The notes: a model not told the origin generated them from the letters alone. 38,063 bases of DNA from Bacillota bacterium (GCA_023404345.1 JAEYCB010000043.1:1-38063), one strand, 5' to 3'; counted from the stretch's first letter, positions 7,164 through 16,064 are shown. Numbers and translations: made by a program.

Positions 7164-8708
7164 ATGCGCGATACGGTACTGTTTCTGGACACCACGCTCA
7201 GGGATGGCGAGCAGACTCCCGGCGTGAGCTTTCATCTTAACGACAAGGTGGAGTTTGCCCGCGCGCTGGAGTCGCTGGGTGTGGATATGATTGAGGCCGG
7301 CTTCGCCGGAGCCAGCCAGGGAGACTTTGAAGCCGTGCGTGCAGTGGCCCACACGGTCAAAACTGGCGTGTGTTCTCTGGCCCGCTGCGTGGAGGCGGAC
7401 ATCCGTGCCGCCGCCGATGCGCTCAAGGGGGCTGCCAAGCCCCGCATTCACGTGTTTATCGCAACCAGCCCCCTGCACCGCGCCGCCAAGCTGAACATGA
7501 ACCGAGAACAGGTGTTGGAAGCGGCTGTGAAAGGTGTACGCCTGGCGCGCTCACTGTGCGCAGACGTGGAGTTCAGCTGTGAGGACGCCACCCGCACCGA
7601 ACCGGATTTCCTCTATCAGGTCTGCAAGGCGGCGGTGGAGGCGGGTGCAGCCACTATCAACATTCCCGACACCGTAGGTTACGCCTCTGTGGGAGAATAC
7701 GGCGATCTGATCGCTTCCATCTGCCGTGAGGTGGCGGGGGAGCGCGACATCGTGATTTCCACCCACTGCCATAACGATCTGGGCCTGGCCGCCGCCACTA
7801 CGCTGGAGGCCATCCGCCGGGGTGCACGGCAGGTGGAATGCACCATCAACGGCCTGGGCGAGCGTGCGGGCAACGCGTCACTTGACGAAATCGTGATGGG
7901 CCTGCGTACCCGGAAGGACATCTACGGCCTTAAGGACAACCTCAACATCCGAGAGCTCTACCGCGTCAGCCGCCTGGCTGCGAATCTCAGCGGTATGGAG
8001 ATTTCGCCCAACAAGGCTGTGGTGGGAGCCAATGCCTTTGTACACCAGAGCGGCATTCACCAGCATGGCGTGCTGCGCGAGCGCGCTACCTACGAGATTA
8101 TGAAGCCGGAGGAGTTGGGCATTCCGCAGGGCGGGGTGGTGCTGGGCAAACTCAGCGGGCGCCATGCGCTGCGTGAACACGCACAGGAACTGGGCTTTGA
8201 GCTGACCGAGCATGAGCTGGACCGTGCCTTTGAAAAATTCAAGGAGCTGGCTGACCGCAAAAAGGACATCACCGAGCGCGACGTCATGGCCATCTGCCGC
8301 GAGCAGGTGCATGGTTCGCACGGCATGTACCGCATCCACTCCTTTCAGATTTTCAGCGGCAACCGTATGACAGCTACCGCCACGGTCAGCCTGCAGCGGG
8401 GCGCAGATGTGATCACCCGCGCGGACTGCGGCGATGGACCGGTCGAGGCCTGTTTCCATGCCGTGGACCAGATTACAGGATTCAAATGCAAGCTGGAAAG
8501 CTACCAGCTTCGCGCCGTCACAGAAGGCGAGGACGCGCTGGGCGAGGTCACTGTGCGCGTGAGCAGCGGGGATGTGACGATGCTTGGCAAGGGTGTGTCC
8601 ACCGATATCATCGAGGCCAGCTGCCTGGCATACCTCAACGCCGCCAATCGAATCATCGAGGCGCGCCAGGAGCAGGAAAAGGCCCATCAGCAAGAGACGG
8701 GAGTTTGA
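7164..8708 (+). CDS. leuA: 2-isopropylmalate synthase
   Basis: Condenses acetyl-CoA with 2-oxoisovalerate, the first step of leucine synthesis. The 514-residue protein has the expected TIM barrel with TTLRDGEQ (residues 10-17), the metal-binding histidines in HCHNDLG (201-207) and GLGERAGNAS, a helical linker, and a C-terminal LeuA dimer regulatory domain (about 385-505) that normally gives leucine feedback inhibition. Related homocitrate or citramalate synthases share the barrel, but the SGRHAL block and the full regulatory domain favour LeuA. ATG 7164 follows GGAGGAAA. No leuB, leuC or leuD lies nearby, so the remaining pathway is elsewhere. Confidence 0.93.
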   Translation: MRDTVLFLDTTLRDGEQTPGVSFHLNDKVEFARALESLGVDMIEAGFAGASQGDFEAVRAVAHTVKTGVCSLARCVEADIRAAADALKGAAKPRIHVFIATSPLHRAAKLNMNREQVLEAAVKGVRLARSLCADVEFSCEDATRTEPDFLYQVCKAAVEAGAATINIPDTVGYASVGEYGDLIASICREVAGERDIVISTHCHNDLGLAAATTLEAIRRGARQVECTINGLGERAGNASLDEIVMGLRTRKDIYGLKDNLNIRELYRVSRLAANLSGMEISPNKAVVGANAFVHQSGIHQHGVLRERATYEIMKPEELGIPQGGVVLGKLSGRHALREHAQELGFELTEHELDRAFEKFKELADRKKDITERDVMAICREQVHGSHGMYRIHSFQIFSGNRMTATATVSLQRGADVITRADCGDGPVEACFHAVDQITGFKCKLESYQLRAVTEGEDALGEVTVRVSSGDVTMLGKGVSTDIIEASCLAYLNAANRIIEARQEQEKAHQQETGV

Positions 8709-8712
8709 ACCG

Positions 8713-9345
8713 ATGTACGAACGATATATCAAGCGCGCCCTGGACGTGGTTCTTTCGGCCGTCGGCCTGGTGGTTCTCAGCCCCCTGCTGGCGCTGATTG
8801 CTCTGGCGATCCGGCTGGATAGCCCCGGCCCTGTGGTGTTCAAGCAGAAGCGTTTTGGTAAGGATCGAAAACTGTTTGAAATCTACAAGTTCCGCACCAT
8901 GCGCGTGGACGCGCCACGCGACGTGCCCACCAACGACCTGCGCGGCTCCAGAGGGTACATCACCCGTGTGGGGCGCATTTTGCGCATGACCAGTTTGGAC
9001 GAGCTGCCCCAGCTTTGGAACATCCTAAAGGGCGATATGTCGCTCATCGGTCCCCGGCCCGCCCTGTGGAATCAGGAGGATCTAATGGCCTGGCGCGACC
9101 GCTTTGGGGCCAGCCACATCCGACCCGGCCTGAGCGGCTGGGCGCAGGTCAATGGCCGGGATTACCTCAGCCGTGACCTGGAGAAAAAAGCACGCCGGGA
9201 CGCCGAATATGCGCATAACGTCAGCTTTGCCTTCGATCTCAAGTGTTTCTTGCTTACGCTGGTCAAGGTGGTCAACCGTCAGGGCATCGCCGAGGGGCGC
9301 GAGGGGCGCAGCTATCCCATCGGCGGCAGGGAGGACAAATTATGA
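8713..9345 (+). CDS. Undecaprenyl-phosphate sugar phosphotransferase (small PglC-type)
   Basis: A 210-residue monotopic phosphoglycosyl transferase that would start glycan synthesis by moving a sugar-1-phosphate from a nucleotide sugar to undecaprenyl phosphate. The N-terminal re-entrant hydrophobic helix (12-34) contains the Ser23-Pro24 break seen in PglC, and the catalytic Asp96-Glu97 pair sits in TSLDELPQ, followed by GDMSLIGPRP. Length equals the minimal catalytic domain without the extra membrane helices of WbaP. The start ATG at 8713 lies four bases after leuA; a frame extension back to 8584 overlaps leuA and was rejected. It opens the glycan module of the operon. Confidence 0.93.
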   Translation: MYERYIKRALDVVLSAVGLVVLSPLLALIALAIRLDSPGPVVFKQKRFGKDRKLFEIYKFRTMRVDAPRDVPTNDLRGSRGYITRVGRILRMTSLDELPQLWNILKGDMSLIGPRPALWNQEDLMAWRDRFGASHIRPGLSGWAQVNGRDYLSRDLEKKARRDAEYAHNVSFAFDLKCFLLTLVKVVNRQGIAEGREGRSYPIGGREDKL

Positions 9346-10193
9346 CGCGGGTGGTCATTACCGGGGCGGGCAGCTATATCGGCACGCACCTGCACGCCTG
9401 GCTCAGCCGCCAGCCGGAGCGGTTTGAGGTGGAGGAGATGAGCCTGCACGGCGCTTGGGATGCAAGCGCCTTTTTGGGTTGTAGCTGCGTCATCCATGTG
9501 GCGGGGCTAGCGCACAGAAGGGAGCAGCCCGGCGACGAGGCACTTTACGACCGGATCAACCATGAACTGGCTGTGGAGGTGGCCAAGGCGGCCAAGGCGC
9601 AGGGCGTGAGGCAGTTCATATTCTTCAGCAGCATGAGCGTCTACGGCCTGACTTGCGGGCGCATCACCGAACATACGCAGCCCGCGCCTAACACCCATTA
9701 TGGTGTGAGCAAATGGAAGGCGGAACAGGCGCTTGGCGAGCTGGAGGACGCCTCCTTCCACGTGGCTGTGCTCCGTCCGCCCATGATCTACGGCCGCGGC
9801 TGCCGGGGCAACTACCCCCGGCTTTCAGCGCTGGCGCAGAGCCTGCCGCTCTTTCCCCGTGTCCAAAACGAGCGGAGCATGCTCTATATCGACACCCTCT
9901 GCGCCTTTGTGCAAAGGCTGGTAGAAAGCGGAGCGGGCGGACTGTACTTTCCGCAGAACCGCGAATACGTGTCCACCTGTGGGATGGTGTGTGAAATTGC
10001 TGCCTGCCATGGGCGGAGGGTGAGGCTGGTGCCCGGCATGAATAAACTGCTGGGAGCGCTGGCCCCGCGCATGGGGCTGGTGGGCAAGGTGTTTGGCACG
10101 CTGACTTACGACCAGCGCATGAGCGATGCTTTCCGGCCGGAGGAGGAACTCTCCTTTGCCCAGACCATTCGCCAGACTGAGGTGGGGACATGA
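9342..10193 (+). CDS. NAD(P)-dependent sugar-nucleotide epimerase/reductase (extended SDR)
   Basis: A 283-residue extended short-chain dehydrogenase. The Rossmann motif reads TGAGSYIG (7-14), with Ser in place of the usual middle Gly; similar NSYIG forms are common in Clostridia. The catalytic Tyr120-x3-Lys124 is in HYGVSK, and FFSSMSVYG supplies the active-site serine. Start ATG overlaps the stop of the sugar transferase (ATGA), indicating translational coupling. By analogy with loci where such an SDR accompanies a small phosphoglycosyl transferase, it may reduce a 4-keto sugar, for example to a QuiNAc-type nucleotide, before transfer; this substrate is inferred from context only. Confidence 0.82.
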   Translation: MTRVVITGAGSYIGTHLHAWLSRQPERFEVEEMSLHGAWDASAFLGCSCVIHVAGLAHRREQPGDEALYDRINHELAVEVAKAAKAQGVRQFIFFSSMSVYGLTCGRITEHTQPAPNTHYGVSKWKAEQALGELEDASFHVAVLRPPMIYGRGCRGNYPRLSALAQSLPLFPRVQNERSMLYIDTLCAFVQRLVESGAGGLYFPQNREYVSTCGMVCEIAACHGRRVRLVPGMNKLLGALAPRMGLVGKVFGTLTYDQRMSDAFRPEEELSFAQTIRQTEVGT

Positions 10194-11317
10194 GCAGAAA
10201 GGTGCTGTTTGTGGCCACGGTGCTGCGCATGCATGTACTGGTGTTTCACTTGCCCTATATGCGCTGGTTCCAGGAACAGGGCTACGAGGTTCATCTGTGC
10301 TGTGCAAATGATACGCCCGATCCCCATCCGCAGGTGCCCTGGTGCGACCGCTGGGTGGAACTGCCCTTTTCCCGTTCGCCCTTTTCCGCTGCCAACCGCG
10401 AGGTCTTTCGCCGCCTGAAACAGCTCATCGACGCGGAGGACTACGCCCTCATCCACTGCAACACGCCGGTGGGCGGGCTGCTGGGCCGTCTGGCGGCGCG
10501 CGCAGCCCGTAAACGCGGCACGCGCGTAGTCTATACGGCGCATGGATTTCATTTTTTCACCGGTGCACCGCTGAAAAACTGGCTCCTATTCTATCCCGCC
10601 GAGCGCCTGCTCAGCCGCTGGACCGATCTGCTTATTACCATCAATGGCGAAGATTACGCGCGTGCAAAGCACTTTGCCGCCGGCCAGGTGGCACTGGTGA
10701 GCGGCGTAGGGGTAGACATTGAGCGCTTCCGCGAGCCGGTAGACCGCACCGCGGTGCGCGCAGGGCTCGGAATCAGGCCGGAGGAGTCCGTGCTTATCAC
10801 CATAGGTGAACACAGCGAGCGCAAGAACCACGAAACCGTGATTGCCGCCGCCGCGCCTCTCAAGGGCACGCATGTGCTGTTTTGCGGCGTGGGGGACAGG
10901 CAGCCCGCGCTGGAAAAGCAGGCACGGGAACTGGACATGGAGGACCGTGTGCATTTTCTGGGTTTCCGCAAGGATATTCCGGCGTTGCTTGAGGCTTCGG
11001 ACGTATTTGTATTTCCTTCGTTGCAGGAGGGACTGCCCGTGGCCCAGATGGAGGCTATGGCCGCGGGACTTCCCTGCGTGGTCAGCGATGTGCGCGGAAA
11101 CAATGACCTAATTGCTCCTGGCGAAGGCGGTTTTCTGCGCCCGCCGCGCGATGTGCGCGGATTTTCGGAGGATATCGAGCGCCTTTTGGAGGACCCGGCC
11201 CTGCGGGTTTGCATGGGCGAGCGAAACCGCCGCGAAATGCGAAAATACAGCCTGGAAGCGGTGCTTGCCCAGATGACTGCGCTCTATCGTGGCCTGCTGG
11301 GCGAACGGGAGCCTTGA
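10190..11317 (+). CDS. Glycosyltransferase family 4, EpsD-like
   Basis: A 375-residue GT-B fold retaining glycosyltransferase. The block VYTAHGFHFF (114-123), followed by NWLLFYPAE and TDLLITINGEDY, is characteristic of the EpsD group of exopolysaccharide enzymes. The nucleotide-sugar E-x7-E motif is Glu280 to Glu288 (EGLPVAQME). It starts with an ATGA overlap with the preceding SDR gene. It would add an early sugar onto the lipid-linked primer made by the phosphotransferase at 8713 in the cytosol at the membrane face. Sugar and linkage cannot be read. Confidence 0.9.
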   Translation: MSRKVLFVATVLRMHVLVFHLPYMRWFQEQGYEVHLCCANDTPDPHPQVPWCDRWVELPFSRSPFSAANREVFRRLKQLIDAEDYALIHCNTPVGGLLGRLAARAARKRGTRVVYTAHGFHFFTGAPLKNWLLFYPAERLLSRWTDLLITINGEDYARAKHFAAGQVALVSGVGVDIERFREPVDRTAVRAGLGIRPEESVLITIGEHSERKNHETVIAAAAPLKGTHVLFCGVGDRQPALEKQARELDMEDRVHFLGFRKDIPALLEASDVFVFPSLQEGLPVAQMEAMAAGLPCVVSDVRGNNDLIAPGEGGFLRPPRDVRGFSEDIERLLEDPALRVCMGERNRREMRKYSLEAVLAQMTALYRGLLGEREP

Positions 11318-11335
11318 CGGAGGGAGGATGCGGCC

Positions 11336-12487
11336 ATGGCATCGTTGCTTTTTTTGATGCGCTACCCGTTGGAAAAGGAAGATAACCTCAAGAGCAAGTT
11401 CGACGGGCAGATGGCGGCCGTCCGGGCCATGGGGCATGAGGCACGGCTGATCGGCTGGGACCATGAGGGCCTGTGGCTGGTGGGAGAGGGCGAGCGCACG
11501 CTGCTTCATCCCGCCCGGTTGACGAGCCTGCCGGGATATGAAAAGACGCTGCTCTATGTGGATCTGATGGCTGCGCTCAAAAAGGCGGCGGATCTCAGGC
11601 ATTTTGACCTGGTGTATATGCGCTTTATGCCGGTATTTTCCAACGCACCGGGGGCGCTGGCCGCCATCAAGGCGCAGGGAGCACGGCTGGTGGTGGAGCA
11701 TCCCACCTATCCGTTTGAAAACGGCAAGCGCTCCTCGCTTCTGCGCATGCCGGTATTTGCCTATAATGCCCATGTATTCCGCCGCCTGGAACCGATGATT
11801 GACCTCTATGCCCTTATCGGGGACCCTTGCGAGGGTACGCTCAATGGCCGCCCCGCCATGAACATCCTCAATGGTGTGGACGTGAGCCGCCTGCCTTTGC
11901 ATACCCCGCGCAGGGGCGCGCGGGACATCGGCATGCTTGCGCTGGCCAGCATGTCCGTGTGGCAGGGCTATGACCGGCTGATCGAGGCGCTGGCGCGCTA
12001 CGAGGGCATCGAGCCAGTCACTGTGCACATGGTGGGCGGAGAGGGAGACGGCTCGCTGGCGGCGTGGAAACGGCTGGCGCAGGAGCGGGGTGTAGCGGAT
12101 CGCGTCGTCTTTCATGGCGAACTGCACGGCGAGGCATTGGACCGGGTAGTGGCGCAGTGCGATATTGGCGTGGGCGGGCTGGGCTTGTATCGCAAGGGCC
12201 AGTACCGCAGCATGACACTCAAACTGCGGGAATATATGGCGCGGGGCCTGCCCTTCGTCTATGCGGTGGACGATCCCTCCCTGCCGGAGAAACCCGCCTT
12301 CTGCCTGCGCCTTACCAACGATGAAAGCCCCATTGATCTGGCCAGATTGGTAGACTTTGCCCGGCGCGTACAGGACGATGAAGAGACGCCTGCGCGGATG
12401 CGCGCCTATGCGGAAAGCCGCATGTCCTGGCAGGGCGTGCTGGCCCAGGTGCTGGAAAGGGTGGGAATTGAATGCCCGAAACATTGA
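11336..12487 (+). CDS. Glycosyltransferase (GT-B fold)
   Basis: A 383-residue predicted GT-B enzyme. The N-terminal half carries a hydrophobic beta-strand start (ASLLFLMRYP) and a donor-acceptor domain; the C-terminal half holds HMVGGEGDG, VVFHGEL and YRSMTLKLREYMARGLPFVY, matching the nucleotide-sugar binding region of GT1/GT4 proteins, with Glu in LREYM as the likely conserved acid. The canonical E-x7-E is less clear than in its neighbours, so the exact family is uncertain. ATG 11336 follows a GGAGGGAGG stretch. It is the second glycosyltransferase in the operon. Confidence 0.8.
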   Translation: MASLLFLMRYPLEKEDNLKSKFDGQMAAVRAMGHEARLIGWDHEGLWLVGEGERTLLHPARLTSLPGYEKTLLYVDLMAALKKAADLRHFDLVYMRFMPVFSNAPGALAAIKAQGARLVVEHPTYPFENGKRSSLLRMPVFAYNAHVFRRLEPMIDLYALIGDPCEGTLNGRPAMNILNGVDVSRLPLHTPRRGARDIGMLALASMSVWQGYDRLIEALARYEGIEPVTVHMVGGEGDGSLAAWKRLAQERGVADRVVFHGELHGEALDRVVAQCDIGVGGLGLYRKGQYRSMTLKLREYMARGLPFVYAVDDPSLPEKPAFCLRLTNDESPIDLARLVDFARRVQDDEETPARMRAYAESRMSWQGVLAQVLERVGIECPKH

Positions 12488-13716
12488 TTTACCTGAGCAA
12501 CTGTGCTATTTCGGCGGATGGCCGGCAGAATCCCTTCATGATGCAGGAATTGCCCTGGCTGATGGCCCACTTTGACCGGGTGATGATGGTCAGCTACCAT
12601 GGTGTGCGTACTTTAGCGCCTGGCGACGAGCGGGGCGAGCGGCCTTTCACCGCCGTGCGTCCGGGCCTGGCGGGCCTTCGTGCCTGTTTGAAAACCCTCT
12701 TCACGATGGATGTGTGGCGCGAGCTGGCGCACATGCGAAGGGATGGCGTGCTGACGCCGGGCAATGCACTCCGGCTGCTGGCCTTTACACAGCGGGGCCT
12801 CAAGATGCACTACTGGACGGAGTGGCTTTTGCGCGGCGCGGTAGAGGCACACACCACCCTGTATTCCTGCTGGATGAGTTTTGATGGCTATGCCGCCGCC
12901 CTGTCCAAGCGAAGGCATCCCCGCATGCGCTGCGTCATCCGTGGCCATGCATATGACGTGGATACGGAGCGTTTCGCTAAAAATCCCTATATGATGAAGC
13001 GGCGCATCGCCGCCGAGGCGGATGGCCTGTACCTGATCAGCCGCACAGCCCGCGCCCAGTTTATGAGCTACATGCGCGGCCATGTGGACGAGCGCAAGGT
13101 GCACGTGTTGGCCATGGGCTCATCCGGCATGCCAGTGGACCGTCTGCGGGAACCTCCGCTGTATACGCAGGGTGTGCTGCGCGTGGTCAGCTGTGCCATG
13201 TTCAACCCCATCAAGCAGGTGGATGTGCTGGTGCGCGCGCTCTCGCGCTGGCAGGGGGGACCGCTGTGCTGGACGCATATCGGCGGAGGCGGAGAGGAAG
13301 CGGCTGTGCGCAAGCTGGCCTCCGAGCTGTTGGACCCCAAGGAGAACGTGATCTGCGAGCTGATGGGCGAGCTGGACGGCGCGCGTGTGCAGCGCCTTTA
13401 TGATACGCGCCCCTTTGACGTGTTCATCAATACCAGCAAGAAAGAAGGCGTGCCGGTGTCCATGATGGAAGCCATGAGGCACGGCATACCGGTTATTGCG
13501 CCGCGTGTGGGCGGTATTCCTGAACTGGTTACGCCGGATGTAGGCTTTCTCTATGCCCCGGAAAAGGGGGAAGAAGGCGTTCTGGAGGCGCTGAGCCGCT
13601 TTGCGGCCCTGAAGCGTGAAGAAGCCGAGGCCATGCGCCGGGCGGCTAAACGCCGATGGGACGAGGGCTATTGCAGCGCCGCGCTGCTGCCCAAACTGTT
13701 TCCCAAGCAGGCATAA
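12472..13716 (+). CDS. Glycosyltransferase family 4
   Basis: A 414-residue GT-B enzyme whose start overlaps the end of the preceding gene by 16 bases. Visible features are IRGHAYDVD (early domain), VSCAMFNPIKQVDVLVRAL at the start of the C-terminal domain, THIGGGGE, and a clear E-x7-E (Glu325 to Glu333, EGVPVSMME) followed by GIPVIAPRVGGIPELV. These are standard GT4 features. The RGHAYD block resembles enzymes that work in capsule or colanic-acid-like pathways, but the acceptor is unknown. Confidence 0.88.
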   Translation: MPETLIYLSNCAISADGRQNPFMMQELPWLMAHFDRVMMVSYHGVRTLAPGDERGERPFTAVRPGLAGLRACLKTLFTMDVWRELAHMRRDGVLTPGNALRLLAFTQRGLKMHYWTEWLLRGAVEAHTTLYSCWMSFDGYAAALSKRRHPRMRCVIRGHAYDVDTERFAKNPYMMKRRIAAEADGLYLISRTARAQFMSYMRGHVDERKVHVLAMGSSGMPVDRLREPPLYTQGVLRVVSCAMFNPIKQVDVLVRALSRWQGGPLCWTHIGGGGEEAAVRKLASELLDPKENVICELMGELDGARVQRLYDTRPFDVFINTSKKEGVPVSMMEAMRHGIPVIAPRVGGIPELVTPDVGFLYAPEKGEEGVLEALSRFAALKREEAEAMRRAAKRRWDEGYCSAALLPKLFPKQA

Positions 13717-13741
13717 GGCGCATGGAAAGGAGGACCCGCTC

Positions 13742-15046
13742 GTGGGAAAGCGTATCCTGATTATCAGCTATTTCTTTGCCCCGCAAAACGCTATGGGGGC
13801 GGTTCGGCCAACCAAGCTGGCCAAATATCTGAGCCGGATGGGACATGAAGTCACGGTGCTCTGCGGCCCAGGAATGAACGCTCGCAAGGACCCCACACTC
13901 GCACGCGACCTGGAAGCCCTGCCAGATGTGCGGATCATTCAGGAATGGAATCCTCTGCGTGACCTGCGTGCCCATACCGAAGCCAAGCCTGCGGCGGCGC
14001 AGACGCCGGCCGCGCCGTCTGCGATGCAGGAAGGCGCGCTGCATGCTGCGAAGGATGTGGTCTACCGTTGGCTGCGCTGGCAGGCGGACCGCAGTTTTCT
14101 TCGCCGCGCAGTGGCTGCGTTGGGGGAACTGAACGGCGTATACGACGTGGTGTTTTCTACCTACGCGCCTTGGAGCGTTCATGAGATCGCCCGTGAGGCC
14201 AAGCGCCGCGGCATGGCCCGCCTCTGGATTGCGGATTTCCGCGATGAGGTGGGCACGGCCTTTGCTTGGCAGAAGGGAAAAAAGAGCCGTTATTTGCGTA
14301 TGCTCCGGCGCGAGGCGGATGTGCTGTGTGCTGCGTCGCAGGGCTTTCTGGAAATGATGGGCTTTGAAGATGCCGGGCATGTGCTGTCCAATGGCTTCGA
14401 CCGCGAGGACCTGCCCCCGGTGGCGGATGCGCCTGCGCATACAGGCAAGCTGCGGGTGGTCTACTGCGGCATGCTCAGCATGGGACGCAAGGGAGTGGGA
14501 GACCGCGATCTTACCCCGATGCTGCGCGCGCTGGCCGGATTGATTAAGCGCGGCCAGCTGGCGCGCAGCCAGGTGGCGCTGGTGTATGCGGGCGGCGAAA
14601 GCGCTCTGATGCACCGCCAGGCTGCCGCCTGCGGCATGGGAGATCTGGTGGAGGACCATGGGCTGGTTTCGCGAGAAGAATCCATCGCCCTGCAGCAGGG
14701 CGCGGACATTCTGCTTATGGCGTCGTGGCATATGGCGTCGCAGCGCGGGATTCTGACGGGCAAGCTGTTTGAATATATGATGATGGATAAACCGATCGTC
14801 TGTTGCATGTCAGGCGACCTGCCGGGCAGCGGCGTCAAGCAGGTGCTCGATGAGACAGGCATGGGCCTATGCGTGGAGCAGGCCGCCGGAGCTGCGGATG
14901 TGGCGGTGCTGGATGCCTATATGACGGATATGGCGTGTCGCTGGAAGCAGGGAATGCCCCTGCTGTCGTCGAAAAACGCAGACGAGGTGGAACGTTATGC
15001 CTATCCGGCGCTGGCGGAGCGGCTGTTGAGCTGGATGGAGGATTGA
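13742..15046 (+). CDS. Glycosyltransferase family 4 (WbuB/WcaI-like)
   Basis: A 434-residue GT-B protein starting at GTG 13742, seven bases after AAAGGAGG; the frame stays open upstream to 13616 but that part overlaps the preceding gene and has no start signal. The N-terminus ILIISYFFAPQNAMGAVRP followed by MGHEVTVLCG is the pattern of WbuB/WcaI-type GT4 enzymes, and GKLFEYMMMDKPIVC is the sugar-nucleotide binding region. An Ala/Pro/Gln-rich insertion at about residues 80-105 looks disordered and has no clear role. This is the fourth glycosyltransferase after the initiating enzyme, so the product could be a linear or branched unit of about five sugars. Confidence 0.85.
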   Translation: MGKRILIISYFFAPQNAMGAVRPTKLAKYLSRMGHEVTVLCGPGMNARKDPTLARDLEALPDVRIIQEWNPLRDLRAHTEAKPAAAQTPAAPSAMQEGALHAAKDVVYRWLRWQADRSFLRRAVAALGELNGVYDVVFSTYAPWSVHEIAREAKRRGMARLWIADFRDEVGTAFAWQKGKKSRYLRMLRREADVLCAASQGFLEMMGFEDAGHVLSNGFDREDLPPVADAPAHTGKLRVVYCGMLSMGRKGVGDRDLTPMLRALAGLIKRGQLARSQVALVYAGGESALMHRQAAACGMGDLVEDHGLVSREESIALQQGADILLMASWHMASQRGILTGKLFEYMMMDKPIVCCMSGDLPGSGVKQVLDETGMGLCVEQAAGAADVAVLDAYMTDMACRWKQGMPLLSSKNADEVERYAYPALAERLLSWMED

Positions 15047-15078
15047 GCGCGGCTGCGCGAAAAGTGAGGAGGTTGTTC

Positions 15079-15864
15079 ATGAAGAAGATCGTGATAGCCC
15101 TCGTGGTATTGGTCTGCCTGCTGGCCGGAGCCCTGCTGCCGGCGTTGGCGGAAACGGATGCGGCTCATCCTGCCGTTGCAGACAGGCCGCGTGCGGAGGA
15201 AAAGACCTCCGAAGAAGATGAGCTTCCTGCAGCTCCCAAGGCAACCCGGCAGCCGAAAGCGGCAGAGGAACCTGACGCTGCGCAAGCGAAGCCCGACGTA
15301 GCCGATGAGCCCGAAGCTCCCAGGGCGACCCGGAAGCCCCAAGCGGCGGAGAAACCTGACGTTACCCAAGAAGGTCCCGACGCTGACGGGGAACCCGTAG
15401 CACCCAAAGCAGGGGAGGAACCCGCTGGTCCCCAAGAAGATCCCGATGCCGGCGACAAGCCCGCAGCCCCCAAGGCGAACCGGCGGCCGAAAGCAGCAGA
15501 GAAACCGGATGGCCCGGAAACTCCCAAGCCCCCGAAGAGGCACGGCCACCCCGGCGCGGTGCATCCGCACAGGGAAAGGCATCATGGCGGGGAAGGAGCG
15601 CAAACCGGCCCGAATGAAAGGATGCCGCGTCGTTTTGGCGCGGATAGGTGCCCGTGGAATGCGGCCCCACATTGCCGCCGGTGCAAACCGGAGAGGATGC
15701 AGCCCCATTGTCCCGGCTGTCCGTTTGCATATGAAGATCCCGGTTGCTGCAGGGGCGAGACTGCCGAACCTCTGCCGGACCTGCTCTCTGAGCAGGAGCC
15801 CCGTCAGGCGGAGGAACCGGGAAAGAGAATGGAGCTTCTGCTGGGACCTCAAACGACCATCTGA
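15079..15864 (+). CDS. Secreted Pro-rich repeat protein with His- and Cys-rich C-terminus, unknown function
   Basis: I do not recognise this 261-residue protein. It has a typical signal peptide (MKK, hydrophobic 4-20, cleavage after ALA at 24), then four degenerate repeats (51-150) of the type APKATR-x-P-x-AAE-x-PD, rich in Pro, Ala, Glu and Lys and so probably extended. A His-rich segment follows (155-169), then a Cys-rich segment with C-x2-C-x8-C-x2-C (199, 202, 211, 214) plus Cys191 and Cys223-Cys224. The spacing is like a small zinc or iron knuckle, though disulfides are equally possible outside the cell. ATG 15079 has GAGGAGG six bases upstream. It is the last gene of the glycan operon; a wall- or glycan-associated role is inferred from position only. 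Confidence 0.75.
   Translation: MKKIVIALVVLVCLLAGALLPALAETDAAHPAVADRPRAEEKTSEEDELPAAPKATRQPKAAEEPDAAQAKPDVADEPEAPRATRKPQAAEKPDVTQEGPDADGEPVAPKAGEEPAGPQEDPDAGDKPAAPKANRRPKAAEKPDGPETPKPPKRHGHPGAVHPHRERHHGGEGAQTGPNERMPRRFGADRCPWNAAPHCRRCKPERMQPHCPGCPFAYEDPGCCRGETAEPLPDLLSEQEPRQAEEPGKRMELLLGPQTTI
15229..15540 (+). repeat. Four tandem degenerate coding repeats
   Basis: Units begin at 15229 (84 bases), 15313 (84), 15397 (66, shortened) and 15463 (about 78). Each opens with codons for an A-P-K/R-A block and contains AAE-x-PD; the third unit lacks the middle part. Copies differ at many third positions, so the duplication is not recent. Confidence 0.75.
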
Positions 15865-15870
15865 ATTTTG

Positions 15871-15899
15871 CCGGAGGGGAAAAGCCCCTCCGGTTTTTT
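15871..15899 (+). terminator. Rho-independent terminator of the cysE-glycan operon
   Basis: Perfect 9-bp stem CCGGAGGGG (15871-15879) with CCCCTCCGG (15885-15893), 5-base loop, followed by six T (15894-15899). It begins seven bases after the stop of the secreted protein gene. Confidence 0.93.
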
Positions 15900-16033
15900 G
15901 TATTTGGAAAACGCAGCGCAGGTGCGGGAAGCGCTAAGACTTAGAGGACAGCTCCCCGGCTTGGCCGGGAAAATCATTGTTGCAACGGATTGTGAACCTT
16001 CTGTAAACCTTCCCTGTACAGGCCCGCCAGCCC

Positions 16034-16062
16034 TTGACAAGCACATGGCGGAATGCTACCCT
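16034..16062 (+). promoter_or_regulatory. Promoter of the ABC export operon
   Basis: Perfect TTGACA (16034-16039), 17-base spacer, weak -10 TACCCT (16057-16062). Expected start near 16069, inside the inverted repeat at 16065-16086. The weak -10 lowers confidence. Confidence 0.5.
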
Positions 16063-16064
16063 AT

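Noticed and set aside
15955..15969. CCCGGC/GCCGGG hairpin in the gap before the export operon
   Set aside because: Only a three-base loop and no T tract on either strand; the strong terminator just upstream already ends the operon.
16013..16022. Palindrome CCTGTACAGG sharing CTGTACAG with the MATE palindrome
   Set aside because: Flanks differ and it lies upstream of the -35; an 8-base self-complementary core can occur by chance, so a common regulator is not supported.
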